A DNA stretch of 64,000 nt from Numida meleagris (taxonomy: Eukaryota > Chordata > Aves > Galliformes > Numididae), in NCBI RefSeq assembly GCF_002078875.1, contig NC_034410.1:95285292-95349291 (forward strand), written 5' to 3'. The notes below the pieces were generated by a model that had not been told where the DNA came from, did not search any database, and worked only from the letters and a program-made list of their open reading frames with translations. The position numbers were made by a program, and so were the translations under genes. Below are positions 41,479 to 54,479 of the stretch, piece by piece (within the stretch, counting starts at the first letter, position 1; each line of letters begins with the position of its first letter).

Positions 41479-42168
41479 GAATCAAAGAATGGCTTGAGTT
41501 GGAAGGGGCCTCAAGGATCATCAAGTTCCAATCCCCCCACCACAGGCAGGGCTGCCAGCTGCTAGATCAAGTACTAGATCGGATTGCCCAGGGCCCCATC
41601 CAACCTGGCCTTAAACACCTCCAGGAACAGGGCATCCACAGCCTCGCTGGGCAACCTGTTCCAGCACCACTCTCTCACTAAAACATTTCTCTGACATCCA
41701 ATCTAAATCTCCCCTCCTTTAGTTTAAAACCATTCCTCCATGTCATATCACTATCTGCTGTTGTAAAAAGTTGATTTCCCTCATGTTTATAAAGATTGGA
41801 AGGCCACAATGAGGTCTCCCTGCAGCCTTCTCTTTTCCAGGCTGAAGAAGCCTAGTTCCCCCAGTCTATCTTCATAGTAGAGATGCTCCAGCCCTCTGAT
41901 CATTTTTGTGGCCCTCCTCTGGACCCTCTCCACATCTTTCCTGTGTTGAGGGCCCCAGACTTGGATGCAGTACTCCAGCTGTGGCCTCACAAGGGCAGAA
42001 TAGAGGGGGACAATCACCTCCCCTGCCCTGCTGGCCACTCCTCTTCTGATGGAACCCAGGATATCATCGGCCTTCCGGGCTGCAAGCACACACTGCTGGC
42101 TCATGTTCAGTTTTTCATCAGTCAGGATCCCTAAGTCCTTCTCAGCAGGGCTATCACCATCAAAGAAA
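41479..42168 (-). mobile_element. CR1 LINE, longest recent-type copy in the window (about 690 bp)
   Basis: The 3' end lies left, at AATCAAAGAATGGCTTGAG. The element continues through the CR1 3' UTR and into the reverse-transcriptase C-terminus. The minus-strand frame 42209-41787 reads [56 protein letters not shown], which are typical CR1 RT endings. It has a 5' truncation near 42168, decayed stops beyond the frame, and the same orientation as LDLRAD4. Confidence 0.95.
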
Positions 42169-45100
42169 TCATCAAAGACAATAGTGGCAGGTGAGCACAG
42201 TATCAACACATTAAAACACTTGTACAGTGGTGAGAAAATAAAAATGTTTCATGGTGGACCATAGCAGTAACACACATTCACCTTGTACTAAAGGCATATC
42301 TGATTCTTCTTAACATTATGAGATTTGAAATATCTTTTTCTAAATGAACTGGACATATTATTCAATTTTGTGTCTTCTGGTAGATGCATTTAGTGAAACT
42401 AAGTGTTCTTAGCTGCTCAAGCCTTATTAAAATGGGATCCCTTGTTCCATTTATGCAAAGACTACGTACCTTGTCCTTTCTTAAAAAGAATTTCCAAAGA
42501 ATAATCTTTAGAGTACAATAAAAGCATGCCTGCTGCAGCAAGGTTTGCAAGTATACACATTACTGTCTCAGTTTAAGTTGCATATTTTTAAACTCTTGTA
42601 GGACTGTTAAGAAATTGACAATATTGTACAATGTTCATCAATAAAATAACGTTTTTTAAGTTATCACTTTAAGTGCCTTTGTTAAGTGATTTCTACTTTT
42701 ATATCTAAAGGATTACTGCTCCACTCCATTTAATGATTCATAATTACCACGCAGGTAAAAGAATATACGAGATTAACAGCTACAACCATTAGCTGTAACC
42801 CAGACAGTGTAACACTGCATGACTGATCTATTTTCTTCAAGAATAAAATTCAGATATAGAGAATTACTACTAATGCCTGTATGAACAAGTACAGAAAGCT
42901 TGGGGGTAAATGCGTGGAATAACAGAAAAAAGAAGAGGAAGGAAAAATGGGAGCACGTCAAGAGTTTATTTATAGATATCTGAGAACTGCTTTCTTGGCA
43001 TCATATAGTGTCTACGCAGTCTCACACTGATCCAACTTTTAGACAGCGGCCCCATGTTTAAGAAGATAAGTAAGAATCGGCACACTAGAATTAAGATACT
43101 CTTCTGAAAATAATCATGGCTCTTTCCCAGTTTAAATTGTTTCAAGACTGGCAGGTTAAGGACAAGATTTCTAGAGTTTGTTCCCTTTACAAATATTTTC
43201 AGGTTTTTCTAACCCAATGATGGCAGAGCTTTCCTTGTGGTAGTAATGACAGAAATCTCTGTTAAAACAATCACATCAACCACTGTATTCACATCTAATT
43301 TTCTCTTCGGTACCAAGGAGTCCTCTACAAGACTTTACCTTGCAACAACCACAGGTCAGGCTGTCTTTGACATTTTTCTTCCATCTCTTCCCAAACAGTG
43401 TTTCCAGGTGATGGGCTCAAGCAAATATTTTTTTCAGGGTGAAACGCTCCAAGTCCATCTCACTTTTAGGCACTGCCCCTTGGCCTCACTTCTGTCTTTT
43501 TCTCACTAACACAACTGGAGGATTTGGTTTGCTATCACAATACTGGTGTAAACTAAACTGCCAATACACAAGCAGCCAATTCCACTTCCATGAGAATTCT
43601 ACCCCCACTGCCTGTCCATGACTGGTTTTAAAGCTGTTTTGTTTATGCAGCAGAAGATGGCCTTTAACAAAATGAAGGATCTTGAACGTATGTTTAAAAA
43701 TTTCTTGGAAGTGAAGGGCTCTTATGCCCAAATATTTGTGGGTTTTGGTATCTTGCTTGTTTGCTTTCCAAACTGACTGCTAGTTCTTGTAAGAAATATG
43801 ATCTCTCTACAAACCTTTTTCACATCAGAGAAAGCATGTCACGTAAAAAACGGGCCTTTTCAAAGCTCTTCAAAATAGGTCTTATGACACCATGCAAGTC
43901 TTATGGATAAAGTAACAAAGCAATGAGCCTGCCTGCACTGCATTAACCAGCATCATAGTTTGCATTTCAAGATCCTCGAAGAAGGAATGAAACTAGTATG
44001 GGCAGCTCTATCTGTATTCAGCTCACTGTGTTTTGTTCCCCTACATTTCAATAATCCTACTCTCTAGTTGGCAATTCAGTGACAGATTTTTTAAAACCTT
44101 AAGTAATACGCTGTATTCTTTAAGCACTTTTGTACCCCAGCACATCCTTTTTCCCAATGTACAATTAATACTTGTAGATAAGAATGGCTGATTGTGGCAC
44201 AGATTTTATGGGTAGCTGTAATTCTTCTTCGGAGAGATTCTTTCCAGCAGTGCTGGCATAAAGCAAGCCTTCAGTTTCCACACGACATCCTACTGACTTA
44301 CATTCTTCTCGGGCAGTGAGTCAAGAGAATAAAGATGCAACAGAGGAAATACAAGAAAATGGTGCAGCTAAGTAAACTCTGATTTGGAAATAAAAATAAA
44401 TAAATTAGCGCTTGTGGTTATATTCTCACCCCTCACACTAGGTTCAGAGGTTGTAGCTTTTGGTTCTTACATCTGCCATGCTTTCTAGATCATTCCACGT
44501 AACTATTTCATTCTGTGTCTTAGTTGACTATCTGTAAATGGAGGACAGCAATAACTATTAATCTCTGCTTCCAGTTTGCTTTTTTTTTTCCCTTTATGAT
44601 TTTGAGATTTTAAAATGGGCTGATGTCCCCTGTTTTAGCACAGCAGGGTTCTCATCTCCATTTAAGGTTCTTTGGTGTTATTGCAACACTGAGCATTACC
44701 AGCAGGAGCCATATGTGTGAGAACATTAACTTGTTTGTATCGAGAAGCAGAATAAGATGCTTTTAAAACAGTGACATACTTGAGAGATTGCACAAAAGCC
44801 ACTAAGTCAATGCTATGTCACTTTTTCCATGCGTACACTAAAGAAGACACTGAATAAAAACATATTCGTGCGTCATACTTGTTGCCTTTATTGTTGGAGC
44901 TAACGCCTGTTCCTTTTATTACACATAAACTCTACAACTCCTTCTATAAACAGCACTGGTTTGGGAACAAAAGTTATGTTCTCGGTGGAAATAAAAAATG
45001 TTTCTTTCATTCACAGATGCCACCTACATCCTGAGCTAAGAACCATGAAGTTTTGTTGAACTTACTCTTGCATTGTCATGGCAGGTCATGCGTCTCTTTG

Positions 45101-46519
45101 AATTCTTGCTCTGAGCAACTGGAAGCAGATATCTGTACAAAATATTTCTTTTGAGATAAACAAATCAAGTATAATAAAGCTCAGAAAGGGAGAAAAGACA
45201 GAGTCATACACAAACTCCAATTTTTTCCTTTAAATCAAGGACTGAGTGAATACACAGCCAGGCTGTGAATTTGTCCTCAGCCAGTATAAATTACCCATTT
45301 CTACAGTCTAAGCCTCCAGGATATATAGATAATTCTTGAACAATTCAGACCCAAACAAGCCTTCCAGGTTTTTCTGAAGTTGCTACCTTGTCCTGGGTCA
45401 GAGCACTCCTCCTCCCGCCACCTCAGTATACGCAAACCTACAATGCAGTGGCATTGGCCATAAAATGCCACTGAATGAAACCACTTTACCTACTGACAAC
45501 AGAAGCAAACTTATCCTCAGAGATGTGGATTGAAGATGCTGCTGGCATGCTGGCTGTAAAGCAGGATTCTTTGGGGCTGCTTTCATCACTAAAAACTCAT
45601 AACTCCACTCCTTCAACAAAGCCTTCTCTATTCTTGCCCTTAGATCAGAAGGGAGTGACTTTCTAGTAAAGAAAGCAAGAGCACTAAGGACACAGAAACA
45701 TTTCCAGAAGAGCCCACAACAGGACAGACAATTTTAAGAAGTAAAATCAAACCCCACAATGTATCAAAGACCTATTGCTCAATCTGTTCTTTGCAGTATC
45801 ATGCCTGTTCTCCTACGAATGCCCTTCTGTATGTATTATGATAATTAGTCTCACTGCATTAAGGCAATCAATACCCACAACTAGTTCCACGGAAGCATCA
45901 TCTGCAGGGGATGTCTTTGGCCTAAGGCTTGAATTAGAGTAAAATGTTAAAAATAAAATTGATAATCTGAGACTTCCCTGCCAGCAAGAGCTCTGAAGCC
46001 CAGTGGGAGGATGCATGACAAACCTTGGCTTAAGCTGGAAGTTCTGAGAGCATCCATGTTATACGAAGGAGATACATGAACATGCCTGGGAATCCTTCCC
46101 CTTCCTTGCCATGAAAGCTTTCTAATGTGAACAATAAATCAACATTTACCTGGGAACTGGACTACTGTATGACCTCCACTCCATTCCCCATGACAAAGGG
46201 TATACTGAATAGCCCAGAACTTTATTGGAAAATGTAGAAATATTAACATTTATAGCATAGATTAACATTAGGACAGGTTGTGTAGGTTTGGGAAACCAAA
46301 ATAATGTCTTGAGAGGATGCTGGTTTGTATTCCAGCCTCAATCCTCTGCTGCAACCTGGAACTTCTGATTCAAAGCCAGTTGGCCAAAACAAGGTAGTGA
46401 CAATGCCCAGCAAGGACCATACACAAGAGAGGGGTCAGGCGCTTTTGACCACACTTCCCCCATTAACACCATCAATGCTGTTTATTTCAGGGGTATGAGG
46501 CAAGGGTGAAAAGAAGTAC
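42169..46519. other. Intronic sequence without recognised gene
   Basis: Between a CR1 and the older LTR. AT-rich, with no repeat family or exon recognised. Confidence 0.6.
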
Positions 46520-47087
46520 TGACCCGACCTGGTTTCAGCTGGGAAAGAGTTGATTTACTTCACAGTATCTGGTATGATGCTATGTTTTGGCTTTAGGAGA
46601 AAAACAACATTGATAACACACCGATGTTTTGATTGTTGCTGAGCAGTGCTACATGGAGCCAAGGACATTTCAGTTTTTCAGCTTCTTGTATTGTCCTGCC
46701 AGCAGAGGGGCTGGGGGGGAACAGGACCAGGATAACTGGCCTAAACTGGCCAAAGTGATATTCCATACCATATGACATCATGTGAAAAAAAAAATAAATA
46801 CAAAACTGAGGGGACATGGCTGGGGGGCAGCCACTGCTGCGAGACTGGCTTGGAATCGATCGGTGGGGTAGCAAGCAATTGCTTGCACACTACTTGTTTT
46901 GTTAATACATGCATATATATATTTTATTATCATTACTGTTATTTCACTTTTCCTTTTCTTAGTAAACAGTTTTTATCTCACATCTGCTTCTTCCTTTCTT
47001 CTGACTCTCTCCCCTGTCCCTCTGGGAGGGTGGGGGGCGAGCCAGCAGCTGGGTGGTGCTGAGCTGCTGCAGGGCTGAACCACCACA
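46520..47087 (+). mobile_element. Older avian ERVL-type solo LTR
   Basis: About 568 bp starting near TG at 46520 and ending in ...CCACCACA at 47087. The opening GGTTTCAGCTGGGA and the block ATTCCATACCATATGACATC are hallmarks, as I recall them, of a widespread avian ERVL LTR family. So are the late AGTAAACAGTTTTTATCTCA stretch and the G-rich end followed by GGGCTGAACCACCACA. The TATA region is degraded into an A-rich run (46784-46800). Flanks AGTAC (46515-46519) and AGCAG (47088-47092) match at only three of five bases, so the target duplication is decayed or the left edge is slightly off. No internal viral sequence adjoins it. Antisense to LDLRAD4. Confidence 0.8.
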
Positions 47088-47725
47088 AGCAGCCAAGCCA
47101 CCTTCACCAGCTTTCTGATATCAAGCACCACCTCTGTAAAAGTAGCATTTTTACATCACCTGTTCTTAGCCTGTGCAGCAGAAAATGGCCCCTAGCAAAA
47201 CGAAGAATCCACTCTAAATTGCTAATTTGAAATGTTTTACATTTCTACGCCCTCAGGATAGGAAGGCAGTTGCAACTGCATAGACTGGAGATTAATGACA
47301 CAGTTTCACAGTCCAGTTAAAACAATCTAATGGCAACCTGCTGCTAGAATGGCCAATCCTGCTTTCTTCTGCCATCACCAACAACCGTGCAGCCAGCTTG
47401 CTTGCTGTTTTCTTTTCTCCCCCCTTTTGGAGAGGCAGAAAGGGTGGGAACAGTTTTCAGCTGGTTCTGCTCACTGGTCCAGCTGGTGCCCCAGGCCATT
47501 ACCACCACCATGAGAAAGACAGTGGAAATGGACCCTTGGTTAGTAAGAACAAGGAGGGTGCCAGCTTTTGGCACCTGCACACAGAGGTAGATCAGCTTAA
47601 ACCTGGGAAATATGTCTTGATGGTTTTCAAAGAAAGCCTAGAGATTCAACTGCCCAAAATACTGGCTAAGTTTTACAGTCAAATGATAGCAGGATGCCAA
47701 GTGAAAAGGACTGGAGGATAACACA

Positions 47726-47775
47726 AATCATAGAATTGTTTGAGTTGGAAAGGACCTGTAAATGTCATCTAGTGG
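47726..47775 (-). mobile_element. Very short CR1 LINE terminal fragment
   Basis: Only about 50 bp resemble the CR1 3' end: AATCATAGAATTGTTTGAGT then TGGAAAGGACCTGTAAATGT. The rest is truncated or too diverged to follow. Confidence 0.75.
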
Positions 47776-49091
47776 AATTTGGTCTGAGGACCAAAACCAA
47801 AGTTGCTGGGCTCCAGATATTGTCAAAGCCCATTTGTCAAAGCCCTCTCTCTTTTCAGAAATCAGTAGGTTCCAGGTCTTGCATGACCACTGCTTTGGAA
47901 AAGGTCAGTCTCAGAAAGGAGCAGTATTTTTTACAACTACATCAGAGCACTGCATCATATTCTCTTCAGGGAAAAGATTGTCTTTGGGTATTTGTAAGAG
48001 GCTGGCATGCCTTGAAGGCTACACCCTATCAGCAAGTAGTGATCCTACTAGAAACTTAACATTTTCCTTATTCACTGTTGCTGAGAGCTGAGTTGAAATT
48101 AAAGAGGGTGTAAGCAGCCCTCTGGAAAGGCTTTGGAGCAGGGGATGGGCAGTCCCTAGGGAAAAAAAAATGTAGGAGAAGCAGAGTTTGGGGTGTGTGC
48201 ATGGGTGGACCTCATCGCTCCACCAAGGACTGCTCTGTGAAGCAAGCCCAGCCCCGGGACAGGAGGTGCAAGAACTTGGGTATCCAAAGAAAGGCTCACA
48301 GGAAGGGCTCTGTCATCCCAGCAAGAAGCTTTGCTCTGAACAAAAAACAAAGCAAGCAACAAGCAAAAAGATCTGGCAAGTAAATGAATCCCCATGTATC
48401 TTGGCCTCTATTCCTGAAAAGTTAAAGGGATGAAATATTAGAGAAGTAAATGTGACATTTGACACTTTGTATATGCTGTTGCCTTTGTCTCCATAGCTTT
48501 TAGGCTTTTTCACTACACTTAAGCTACAATGTGAAATACTTCTGTTTACTCCTACCTCCTTGTTCTGCAAGGACTGACTCCCAGAGGTGTTGCTACAGCT
48601 TACAACAGAGAATCATAACATTAATTCATGTTATTTATTTTACTGTAACAGAAAATTCTTATTCTAGCAAGACAAACAGCCTCCTCGATAGTACAAAAAA
48701 ACATCAGATCAAAACTTAGCCTCATATTGTTCATTCAAAACAACACTGCCAGGCACTGAACAGTTGGAAACATCCCACATCGCGTTTATGTGAATAGAGA
48801 GTTTGGGCTAATATTGTTCCTGTTTCTGTTCAGCCACTGCACCTCCTCAGCCTCCAAAAGGACACAGTCAAGTCCTTCAACAGCTTGACATCAGCTGTGG
48901 TTCAATGCAATGAAAGGCATTTCCATGCTGTTTCCCCTGCAGTCCCACTGGGGCTGGACACCAGCCCGGCCTCTCTCCTCTGACCTCCTCCTCCTCTTCC
49001 TCCAGCACACGGCACTGGGCTCCCCCTGCAGGACTGCACCCCACACTGAAATCTCTGGGGGTTCTGCCTTGTCATCCCTCTTCTTCTGGAC

Positions 49092-49115
49092 AAAAAAAAA
49101 AAAAAAAAAAAAAAA
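49092..49115 (+). repeat. Poly-A run (24 bases)
   Basis: A24 followed by CCTTTAATTTTAAG. The sequence to its left does not read as a retrogene on either strand. Confidence 0.95.
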
Positions 49116-49374
49116 CCTTTAATTTTAAGCAGTGGAGATGAGGGATGTCCTCATCCTGCCTCTGCAGCAGAGAGCTAGCAGTTGGAAGGGAATACCTACA
49201 GCAGATTTGAGCAGAACAGCGACTACAAAACATCAACAGATTAGGTTATGCCAGAGAACTCCAAGCTACTTTATTAAAAAAAGAGTAAATGTTCTAACTT
49301 CATTCTTCTGGACACCTCGAGAAGCAGCAAAGGGCCTGTTTTCTGCACCACACCAGCAGCTGTGGTGAGGCATT

Positions 49375-49481
49375 AGACGTGGCACTGAGGGGCTCGGATC
49401 AGTAGGAGTGGTGGGGGGATGGGCGAATGGTTGGACTTGGTGATCTTAGTGGTCTTTTCCAGCCTTAATGCTTCTATGATT
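49375..49481 (+). mobile_element. CR1 LINE tail
   Basis: About 105 bp beginning GACGTGGCACTGAGGGGCTC and ending TTGGTGATCTTAGTGGTCTT, TTCCAGCCTTAATGCTTCTATG. The terminal octamer is single and mutated. Opposite to LDLRAD4. Confidence 0.9.
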
Positions 49482-49535
49482 TGAAATAGCCTCAGCTAGC
49501 CAGAAGCAGAGCTCACACCTCATATTCCCTCTTTC

Positions 49536-49557
49536 AAAAATAAAAATAAAAATAAAT
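49536..49557 (+). repeat. (AAAAAT)n simple repeat
   Basis: Three copies of AAAAAT plus a partial unit. Confidence 0.85.
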
Positions 49558-51482
49558 GCTACTAAATTAATTAGAACAAACTAACGGGAAACAAAATGCC
49601 AATTTAACAATCAGTTTTCATCCCTTTTTATTTTCTTTTACTTGAGGGACTATGCGTTCATTTTCTCCATTGAAAAAGTCTGCCACTTTATTATGACTAA
49701 ATACTGAAACGCAGCATATTCACGGTTCAATTTACTGTCATATTCAGTCTGGAATGGGCCATTTGGCTGATTAAGTTGTATACCATGTGAAGGCACTGTG
49801 ACATGTACTATCAAGAAATGAGAAATGGCAGATGGACATTTTCAAAGAACCATCAACTTTGCAAGCAACATGCTCTGGCTTTGAATATCATCATCCAAAA
49901 ATGGGTATCTAAGATGAGGATTCAACATTCTCCAAGAAAATGTTGGAGCATTCTCTCCCATGACTTCAGGAAGGAGCAGTTTGCCATTTCCAGCAGTAGA
50001 CTTCATCAAGTAACAGCATTTGCCATGTTCCTCTAAATTGCAGCCTGCTTTCTGCCTGGTCTGCACCACACACAGGCTTTTCATTTGTGCTATGGACTAA
50101 CCCAAGAAATGAACCAGGCACATATAGCCAAGACTGTATCCAGACTGGAAATTAAAGGATTCAAAAAAGTGACCTAAAGCAAAAAGGACTGCTGTTCCAA
50201 TCACCTGCCACAGGGATTGCAGAAGAGCTAAGCTGTGATTTAAAACTATTGCTCTTTCGTGGCACCGCCATTCTTGAATTAGTTTTCAGTTTCTCAGTCT
50301 CCAGTAATTTTATTAAAGCATTTAACCCTGAGAAGGAGACTTCTGAGCTATTCATTATTACACTTAAAACAGTTTCACCGAATGCTTCTGAGTATAATGT
50401 ATTTGGGTAACAAACCCTTCAAGACAGATTGTATCTCCTTCCACATATTTTTGCTGAGAATACTATCTGTACTCAAAAAACTGCATGCTCTTAAGAAAAT
50501 ATCTAAGGGACTACAATGGAATGCGATCTGTTACTATCTGTGTGCTGAGTAAGGGGCATTGCAAAAAGCAATCTGTTCCTCCCAAGATCTGAAAGACACT
50601 AAGAGCTGTCCATGTGTGACACAGTAACCTTGAAAATTCATAAAATAAGAATGCATTTGTCAAAAAATTGCAGAGAATATAGGAAGGTCAGACTAGCTTC
50701 AAGAGGCAGCAGAAAACAAAACCGCAAGAGAAGGGAATAAGAATGCTCAGCTACATATTCAAGTTGTATTCTTTAAATGAAATGTTTATCTGTAATTGAA
50801 AATCATGCAAATATTGACAGCAGCAATGTGGTAGACCTGTGTTGAAGCATAAATGAGTTTTCAACTGCTTTTAATATTAATTACAGTATATACTTATTAG
50901 AAGACATTTCAAACCTGTTTTTCTGTTTTACACTGAGCCTCAATTATAATTTGGTGGAAGAAGGCTACCTTCAGCATCAGATCTATAGTTATACATTTGA
51001 TGACAGCAAACCATCCATAGTTTTATTCATTAGAAAGAAAACAACCTCAAATGAAGTTTTCTTTCGTTTTGGCCTATTTTTGATTATTCTTAACAATTAC
51101 CTTCTTTTTCAATATGTTTACCACCTCAGAGTAGTAAAAAACTGTTCGTACAACGCTTGCAAGCAGAATAATGGATGTAGTATTTCTGAAACATGAAAAT
51201 GTTTCTATACTCACTACACAGACACAGAAACATATGCGATGCCCTCCCAATAAGATGCTTAAAGAATAAAGTTACAGTGAAAGCTGGGGCAGGCTAGAAC
51301 AAATGCTGTGGGGAAATACTCCATCACAAAGAGTGTAGACTTTAAATACATACGACACTTAATCCATCTGTTATCAATTATTCCAAGAGAATCTATTTAA
51401 GCATAGAGAAGATAGGGTAGTGCAGGTGGGTAACTAAAGTATAAAACGTACATACATTCATTATCCAGGGAAGCAGTAATAA

Positions 51483-51900
51483 TAGAATCACAGGAAAGTA
51501 AGGCTGGAAGTGCTCTCATGAAGTCCATCCCCTTGCCCCAGGGCAAGATCAACTATACATAAACCATTCCTGACAGATATTAGTCTAACTTGTTCTTAAA
51601 AACCTTCAGTGACTTTGCAATCTCCCTAGGCAATCGACTGCAGTTTTTAACTACTCTTACCATTAGAAAGATTTTCCTAATGTCTAACCTACATCTCCCT
51701 ACTTCAGCAGCCTTGTCTATCCCCAACAGAACTGGAAAACAGAATTTATTACCTTCCTCTTTACATGAAATTTCCATATATTTTTAAATGGTTATCACAT
51801 CTTCCCTCATTCTTTCAATCTCTGAACAAATAATGGCCAAATGAAGCATATGCAGTCTGCTGGAGCAATTTCTCTGGTCTCCCATGCAATCCCTCCAAGG
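51483..51900 (-). mobile_element. Older diverged CR1 LINE tail
   Basis: Begins with TAGAATCACAGGAAAGTAAG at its 3' end and holds diverged equivalents of CR1 blocks. The minus-strand translation RVVKNCSRLPREIAKSLKVF is the aged form of the RVVKHWNRLPREV motif. The right edge is uncertain (51800-51900). It is more diverged than the copies at 41479 or 57437, so an older insertion. Confidence 0.8.
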
Positions 51901-53759
51901 AGCCTCCCTATTCTGGAACCATAATCGCCAGGCCAGACATCTTCACCCAAAATATCACCAGTTAAGCACAACAAGCAAGAGGGAAGGAGCCAAATGAAGT
52001 GTCAGGCTCTCACAATGCCTTGTGCAATGAAAGGTCCCGCATAAACCAGCAGGACTTACTGCAGCTGAGGTATGAGGTGGAGAGATACCCCTAAGGAGGA
52101 CAGAGGAGAAGGGCTGAGTCTACAGAAGAGGAACAGGCTTTTAGACAAACCTGGAGTTGGTCTGGAAGTGGGAGAAGTCCAGAAACAAGAGAAGGTGAAG
52201 GACAGTAGCAAAAAGTATAGGAAGACTGCCACAAGGGTATGCAATCCTGAAGTGAGGCCCAGAAGGGGATGGATGGAGGACTTTCAGTACAGAGGGAATT
52301 TGGACACTGGGGGAAGAGGCAGCGACAGGTTGGGAAAGCATGAAACCCATGACAGGAAACACTACGTAAGTCCTCAATGCCAGAGGTACACAGAGGAGAG
52401 GTGAGCGCATCCCCTCAAGCTGCATTCCTCCAGCCAAGAGGAACTCCAAACAGACAAACTCAGTTTCTCTGCCAAGTGGGGCCTGGTGGAGTATCAGCCA
52501 GGCCAAGGGGCTCTTCCTGGGAGTAACTCTGCCTGTTTGGATATTGCCCAAGGTCAAGCTGTGGCGACAATGACCTTGAGATAAGGCTGCAAGGGATTAC
52601 TGAAAGATTTGAGGGTAGAATCACTTCCACGGGAAAAGGTGTGAGGGAGAAGACGTGGAGCTATGACAGAGCAGGATCAGAAGGCGACAGAAATAGTCAG
52701 TGCTAGATAGAAGGGCAAGGGCCCACTGCACAAAGCAACCTCCTGCTATTTATTCCAGTTTCCATAGTGCCTGAGCTAATAATCCCTCTAGCAGTGCAGA
52801 GGGTCACAGGGCAGGAATGCCCTAGAGTCAGCTCAGGTCTGTCAGAGCTTATGCTGAGACGGTGCTAATAAAATCCTGATGGACCTAAGCTGACCCTGTG
52901 AGGTCAGGATGCTTCAACCACTGATTTCTAATTCACTCCACAGTATTCCCCTTATCCTTTGATCATCCTGGATCTCCCCGTGCCACACAGTCATCGGTGA
53001 TGGAGAGCTGATTTCAGAATCACTCTGATATGCTAAACCAGCACTCAAAACATGCACTGGTGAAAGGAGCTGATGTTAAAACATGGACCTCGGCTGCCCC
53101 TGTTCCCCACCACGGATACCCTAGCACTGGCACAGTACCAAGGGAGACCAAGAAAGGAGGTGCTCCCTTCATGGCAGCTAGGAAGCATGCCAGCGAGGTG
53201 GGCCTCCCAACCATCAGACCACTGCAGGCCCTACACCACGCTGCTCATCGCAGCCATCCAGCTCAGGGTGTCAGGCGTGCCTCAGCACAAAACCCCACTG
53301 CTTCTTGGGAACCTAGGGAAAAAGAGCTTCAGAAAGTCTGAGAATTACTGCTCTGCTCTGAAACAGAGCATTTTTTTTAATTCTCAAGGGACACATTGTC
53401 TAGATCTCTGGCCTTTTTCCTTTTCTCTGGATGCTTAAAACAGGCCCAAAGAGTGCGGAAGTAGTATACCAGCCACACAAATGCTAAGTAGAATGGAAAA
53501 ATTATTTTGCATGTCTTCCACACAGACTCCTGTCCATATATTCTAGCATAATGTTTATGACATAGTATTGTTGATTCATTGCCATTTTCTGCTCTCCTGC
53601 AACTGCCCATCTGTTTTCTGCAGACCTGCTGTCTCACCAGTTATACTACATTTTGATTTACACAGCTGATTATTCCAGCCCAACCACAATTTAGAACTTG
53701 TCCTTAATGAACTGCATCATATATATTGTAGATCAGCTCTCCAATATACTGCGTTAATT

Positions 53760-54130
53760 TTGAATTCTAAACCAGTGCTTGGAGAGTTTACATTCTCTCC
53801 CTCGTTGGTGTCATCTGGAAATTCTGCATGCAGATTCTATCCTCTAAGTCATTAATTAAAATATTGAATATTTTCAAGCAATCCTGGGCAGAATCACACT
53901 TGACACATCCTTCCAGCTTGGCTATGAATCAGTATTAACTATCCTGAGAACAGCTTTCCAGCCAAGTGGGTGCCCACCTTGTAGCCCACATTGCCACCTT
54001 GTTTATGAAAGAGTGAAAAGCCTTCCAGAATTGAGACATGCTTTCTCGACTCACAGAGAGGTTAGGTTCAACTGATAAGGTACATTCTGGAAGAAAATCA
54101 TTTACATTTATTTATCCCATTATCAGTGAC
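53760..54130 (-). mobile_element. Ancient L3/CR1-like LINE fragment, 3' portion
   Basis: Antisense blocks such as CTAAGTCATTAATTAAAATA, ACTTGACACATCCTTCCAG, TTTCCAGCCAAGTGGGTGCC and TTGTTTATGAAAGAGTGAAA, AGCCTT match the mid reverse-transcriptase region of old amniote L3/CR1 elements as I remember it. No frame is open. Edges are approximate. Confidence 0.65.
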
Positions 54131-54479
54131 AGGTCAGTCGTAAAAACAAAACACAAACAAAAACAAACAGTTGATTATTTGATTCTGACATTTTTCCCCA
54201 AAAACTTAAGATAAGCTATCTACTCTGAAAGGGGAAAAAAAGGTCCCAGGAAATTTTATACGTAGAAGCATTGTTTGCTCTTTCAGTTTTGGTTTTTTTG
54301 AACCTCAACTGTCCTCTAAATGTTCTCCAGTGTAACTGCTAATTGCTCAGATATTGCTCGAGCTATTTCATACTATGCTGGAGAGATAATTTAATAAGCT
54401 GCAGCTTGTTTTAAAATATTTATCTAATTAGTTTATAATCAGTTTTGTTCCTGTTCTGCTTGGAATTTGTACCTGTCTA

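Noticed and set aside
41787..42209. 140-codon minus-strand frame with clear coding signature
   Set aside because: It is CR1 reverse-transcriptase C-terminus inside the LINE at 41479-42168.
48902..49122. GC-rich patch plus A24, considered as a processed pseudogene tail
   Set aside because: No recognisable coding sequence precedes the A run and no target duplication could be seen.
52141..52557. 138-codon minus-strand frame
   Set aside because: No recognisable domain, no splice structure and overlapping open frames on the other strand. Treated as chance.
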